From: Gracilaria caudata
Taxonomy: Eukaryota > Rhodophyta > Florideophyceae > Gracilariales > Gracilariaceae
DNA length: 17,024 nt
Assembly (NCBI GenBank): GCA_030374735.1
Contig: JASCIV010000548.1
Location: 1 to 17,024 of the forward strand
Direction of reading: 5' to 3'
Part shown: positions 14,812 to 17,024 of the stretch, in pieces
Position numbering within the stretch: the stretch's first letter is position 1
Layout: every line of letters starts with the position of its first letter
Notes under the pieces: model-generated
Told to the model about the DNA's origin: nothing
Database searches by the model: none
Seen by the model: the letters and a program-made list of their open reading frames with translations, nothing else
Position numbers and translations under genes: made by a program

Positions 14812-16485
14812 TTATTCAGTTTGTTCAGTTTTAGGTAGAAGATGTTTCCATTTGTGTTGGTTGTCCGGCGTATAACTTTGGCTGTAAATCGCCTCGTCGT
14901 CGCTGAGCTTGTGCCAGTCGGCGTCCACATCGCCTCCCTCGGTGTGCTGTTGTTCGGGTCCCACTTGTCTTTCGAATTGTTGCTCCCCCTCTGCGTTCGT
15001 CTGCGGCGGCTCTTCCTTCAGCACCTCACCCTGTTCCGTGCCGAAAAACTCCTTTTCCTCGTCCTTCAACTCTTGCTCCTCCTCCTGCGCCTCGCCCGGC
15101 GGCGGCTCACTGTTGAGAATCACAGAGCCGTCCGTGCCCGGATCCGGCGTGGTCAGTCGCTTAAACTCCTCGTCGTCCAGTTTGAGCAACACGTCGTCGT
15201 CATCCTGCGCTTCCTTCCACTTGCGCTCTCTCTCCAGCATCTGCGCGTACGTCACCACGCCCAGATACACAAACGCCACGCACATCACCGCCGTTCGCAG
15301 GCCGCCGCACACAATCTCGCGGTGCAGGCGGCGCCACCATGAAAGCGGCTCCGGCGCAAACTGCTGCTCCCGTCGCTCGTGCTCGCCACTTTGGCGCTGC
15401 GCGCGCACGCGCGCCGCGGTGCGCACAATCACATCGACGAGCGCGGGCATGCACGGCTGGCCGTTCGGTAACAGCGCGTGGCCGTGCTGGTCGCGAGGGG
15501 CGGAGTGTGCGAGCTCGACGACGACGACGGGCGGACGAGGCGGATCGACGAAGACGCGACGGTCGAGCGGGTACACGCCGGAGTGGAAGAGATCGTCCAG
15601 AAAGTCGGGTGGCACACCGGAGGTACTGCCGGCGTCGGTGCCATCGTCGTTGATGAGACAGGTGTGCAGCTTCTGCACAGCCGGCGACGGCTTGCGACCG
15701 AGCCACTGGCGCGTGATCTGTCGCTCCAGGGCGGCGAGCGCGGCGGCAGTGAGCGGGACGTGCTCGGCGTGCTCGGCGTGCTCGGCGTGCTCGGCGTGCG
15801 AAGCGTGGCGTTGTACGTGCTGCGACAACACATCGGGCGCATGCTGCAGCCCCACACCACCCGCCACCTGCAGCGGGTGAAACACCTGCTTCACCAGCAC
15901 GTACAACAAATCGGCGCGCAGACGCACAAACTCCGCAAACGTGAGATTGAGCGGCGCCAACGCGCCGCCCCTACTGAGCACGAACACCACGCTGTGCAAC
16001 ACGCGCTGCCCAAACAGGTGGCACAGCTGCGACAGCAGCCTCTTGTCATACTTGCCAACCCTAGAGCAATCCAATCGCGTCACAAACAGCACCACATCCA
16101 GCGGCAACGCGCCAGCATCCGCCGCCACCGCCACAGCGCCCAGCTCGCCCACGCTTTCCCACAGCTGCACGCGCGCGCCGTTTGCCAAGCTCAACTCGTG
16201 GTACGTCGCGCGTATCGGCCGCTCGCGTCGTCTCAACCACGCGCCCAACGCGCGCGCCGCCTCGTGCAACAAAAACCACGGGCGCGCGCGCGGACGCGCG
16301 CGCGCCGGCAGTGCGTGAGCGACGGGAGGCGACGGCAGCGGCGGCGGTGACGGTAAGCGCACGTGACGGTGTAACTGCGCAACGAGCTGCGTCTTGCCGG
16401 CGCCAGCGCGACCGGTTACTAACACACGCAACGGCGACGAAGACGTGTCGCGCGCGACGTGCGCGGCGTGCGCGGCGGACGCCAT
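14812..16485 (-). CDS. Toc34/Toc159-family GTPase of the plastid outer envelope import complex
   Basis: The first in-frame ATG is at 16485 (CGCATGG context); the frame extends upstream only to a GTG. The protein has 557 residues. A P-loop GRAGAGKT lies at 25-32. The block DVVLFVTRLDCSRVGKYDKR at 130-149, followed by LCHLFGQ and VVFVLSRGGALAP, aligns well with the Toc GTPase core (DVLLYVDRLD...DK, FG, VLTHAQ..P); LTFAEFVRLRADLL completes it. The G3 site is degenerate (LWESVG) and the usual TH of G4 is SR. A membrane helix lies at ~395-415 (TAVMCVAFVYLGVVTYAQML). Plant Toc34 ends shortly after it, but here ~140 strongly acidic residues follow (Glu-rich runs). A Pro/Arg-rich insert (40-70) and an EHA repeat (228-242) interrupt the domain. 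It presumably binds precursor transit peptides at the plastid surface. Confidence 0.8.
   Translation of the reverse strand: MASAAHAAHVARDTSSSPLRVLVTGRAGAGKTQLVAQLHRHVRLPSPPPLPSPPVAHALPARARPRARPWFLLHEAARALGAWLRRRERPIRATYHELSLANGARVQLWESVGELGAVAVAADAGALPLDVVLFVTRLDCSRVGKYDKRLLSQLCHLFGQRVLHSVVFVLSRGGALAPLNLTFAEFVRLRADLLYVLVKQVFHPLQVAGGVGLQHAPDVLSQHVQRHASHAEHAEHAEHAEHVPLTAAALAALERQITRQWLGRKPSPAVQKLHTCLINDDGTDAGSTSGVPPDFLDDLFHSGVYPLDRRVFVDPPRPPVVVVELAHSAPRDQHGHALLPNGQPCMPALVDVIVRTAARVRAQRQSGEHERREQQFAPEPLSWWRRLHREIVCGGLRTAVMCVAFVYLGVVTYAQMLERERKWKEAQDDDDVLLKLDDEEFKRLTTPDPGTDGSVILNSEPPPGEAQEEEQELKDEEKEFFGTEQGEVLKEEPPQTNAEGEQQFERQVGPEQQHTEGGDVDADWHKLSDDEAIYSQSYTPDNQHKWKHLLPKTEQTE
15762..15797 (-). 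repeat. 9-bp coding minisatellite (EHA)n in the Toc34-like gene
   Basis: Four perfect copies of GCTCGGCGT (plus strand) encode alternating Ala-Glu-His triplets on the minus strand. The unit keeps the frame, so copy number can vary between strains without breaking the gene. Confidence 0.85.
16281..16306. repeat. Perfect alternating CG inverted repeat in the Toc34-like gene
   Basis: GGCGCGCGCGCG-GA-CGCGCGCGCGCC has two perfect 12-bp arms separated by GA. It encodes the Arg/Pro/Ala-rich insert of the GTPase domain. Alternating CG tracts of this length can form Z-DNA or a cruciform. Confidence 0.7.
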
Positions 16486-17024
16486 GCGGGCGTGCACCAC
16501 AGCCGCACGCACGGCGGGCGAGCGTCGCTTGTGCGGCGAGCGGTGTAGCTTCGGCGTGCGCGACGCGAACGCGCGCAATTGTGCACGAATCGCGCGTGGC
16601 GGACGCGATGTTGGGGCACGCTGCGCGTCTTGTACGATATGATGATGAGCCGCCCCGATTGCGCACCACAAAAAAAAAGCGGCAAAAACAAAAACACACA
16701 CAGAAAGTTGCGTGTTTTTTTCGGGGCGCGCAGCGCGGGAGGTGGTGCTGTTGGTGGTGGTGGTGGTGGAGGTGGAGGTGGTCACCGCGGTGGCGTGACG
16801 CGCACGCGCGCGTCATCCGTTGGCGCCAGCGCTGTCGGGCGGTGGGCGCGTGCGCGTGCGGCGCGCGGCGGCGCCAAAATCAGTTCCGCGTCAATCGATA
16901 ATGACATTGATAGTTACGCGCCACCGTCTGCGTCGACGTCGGGGCGTCTCCCCGGAGCGCGCCCTGCCCCCCGCTGCTCCGCGCGCTGCGTGCGCCGTTC
17001 GCCGTAACGCCGCCCCCCCCCGCC
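16486..17024 (-). promoter_or_regulatory. GC-rich upstream region of the Toc34-like gene
   Basis: No gene is supported in these 540 bases. Landmarks are an A-rich patch at 16670-16705, a (GGT)n tract at 16744-16781, an AT-richer island near 16894-16917 with TCAAT...ATTGA arms, and a C9 run at 17013-17021 by the window edge. The minus frame of the Toc34-like gene stays open to 16785, but without an ATG. Plus-strand frames over the same DNA are low-complexity and also unconvincing. The region may be a divergent promoter if a gene starts beyond the window. Confidence 0.35.

Noticed and set aside
15478..16350. 290-codon plus ORF antisense to the Toc34-like gene
   Set aside because: It is an arginine- and histidine-rich shadow of the GC-rich coding strand and has no motif.
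16486..16785. 100-residue N-terminal extension of the Toc34-like protein with a hydrophobic stretch
   Set aside because: It has no ATG (GTG only) and its Thr run comes from the (GGT)n tract; the first ATG is at 16485.

Overview
The window looks like nuclear DNA of a plastid-bearing eukaryotic alga, most simply a unicellular red alga with few introns (inference). Two genes carry that reading: a Toc34/Toc159-type GTPase of the plastid import machinery (14812-16485, minus) and a SYS1-type Golgi membrane protein (14120-14725, plus). Long intron-free ORFs, Kozak-like ATG contexts, a TATA box at the usual eukaryotic distance and the absence of Shine-Dalgarno sites or operons agree with this. No tRNA, rRNA, CRISPR array, insertion sequence or recognisable transposon was seen.

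Layout. (1) 1-4540 is a cluster of paralogous minus-strand genes encoding a repeat protein with WD/beta-propeller character. Copy A (1-1828, running off the left edge) is intact as far as visible and holds two tandem 349-residue units. Copy B (about 2173-2376) is a truncated N-terminal relic with its upstream region. Copy C (3146-4230) is a full single unit with two one-base insertions. A fourth, badly decayed copy D lies 4 kb away at about 8560-9420, with the same 3' flank as C. (2) 4540-5292 is non-coding with several perfect inverted repeats and leads into an unrecognised 649-residue orphan protein (5293-7242, plus). (3) 7243-11622 is gene-poor and contains only fragments: a possible IPT/TIG-like piece (7365-7709, minus), a two-frame relic with faint resemblance to arginine methyltransferase C-termini (9627-10146, minus), a CT microsatellite and weak ORFs. 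(4) 11623-13415 (minus) is a GT4-type glycosyltransferase with an N-terminal motif resembling the fungal AreA GATA-like domain (DUF1752); its C-terminal third is broken by two +1 frameshifts. (5) It is divergent from SYS1, sharing a 0.7 kb promoter region with a perfect G-box. SYS1 converges on the Toc34-like gene with only 86 bp between stop codons. (6) 16486-17024 is GC-rich upstream sequence of the Toc34-like gene.

The genes do not form a pathway. Two contrasts stand out. The propeller family shows birth and death: one active-looking, internally duplicated copy with a TATA box, surrounded by relics that keep parts of the upstream region without it. There is also a compositional step near 13.4 kb, from a mixed-composition, relic-rich left part to a GC-rich, compact right part with conserved housekeeping genes.
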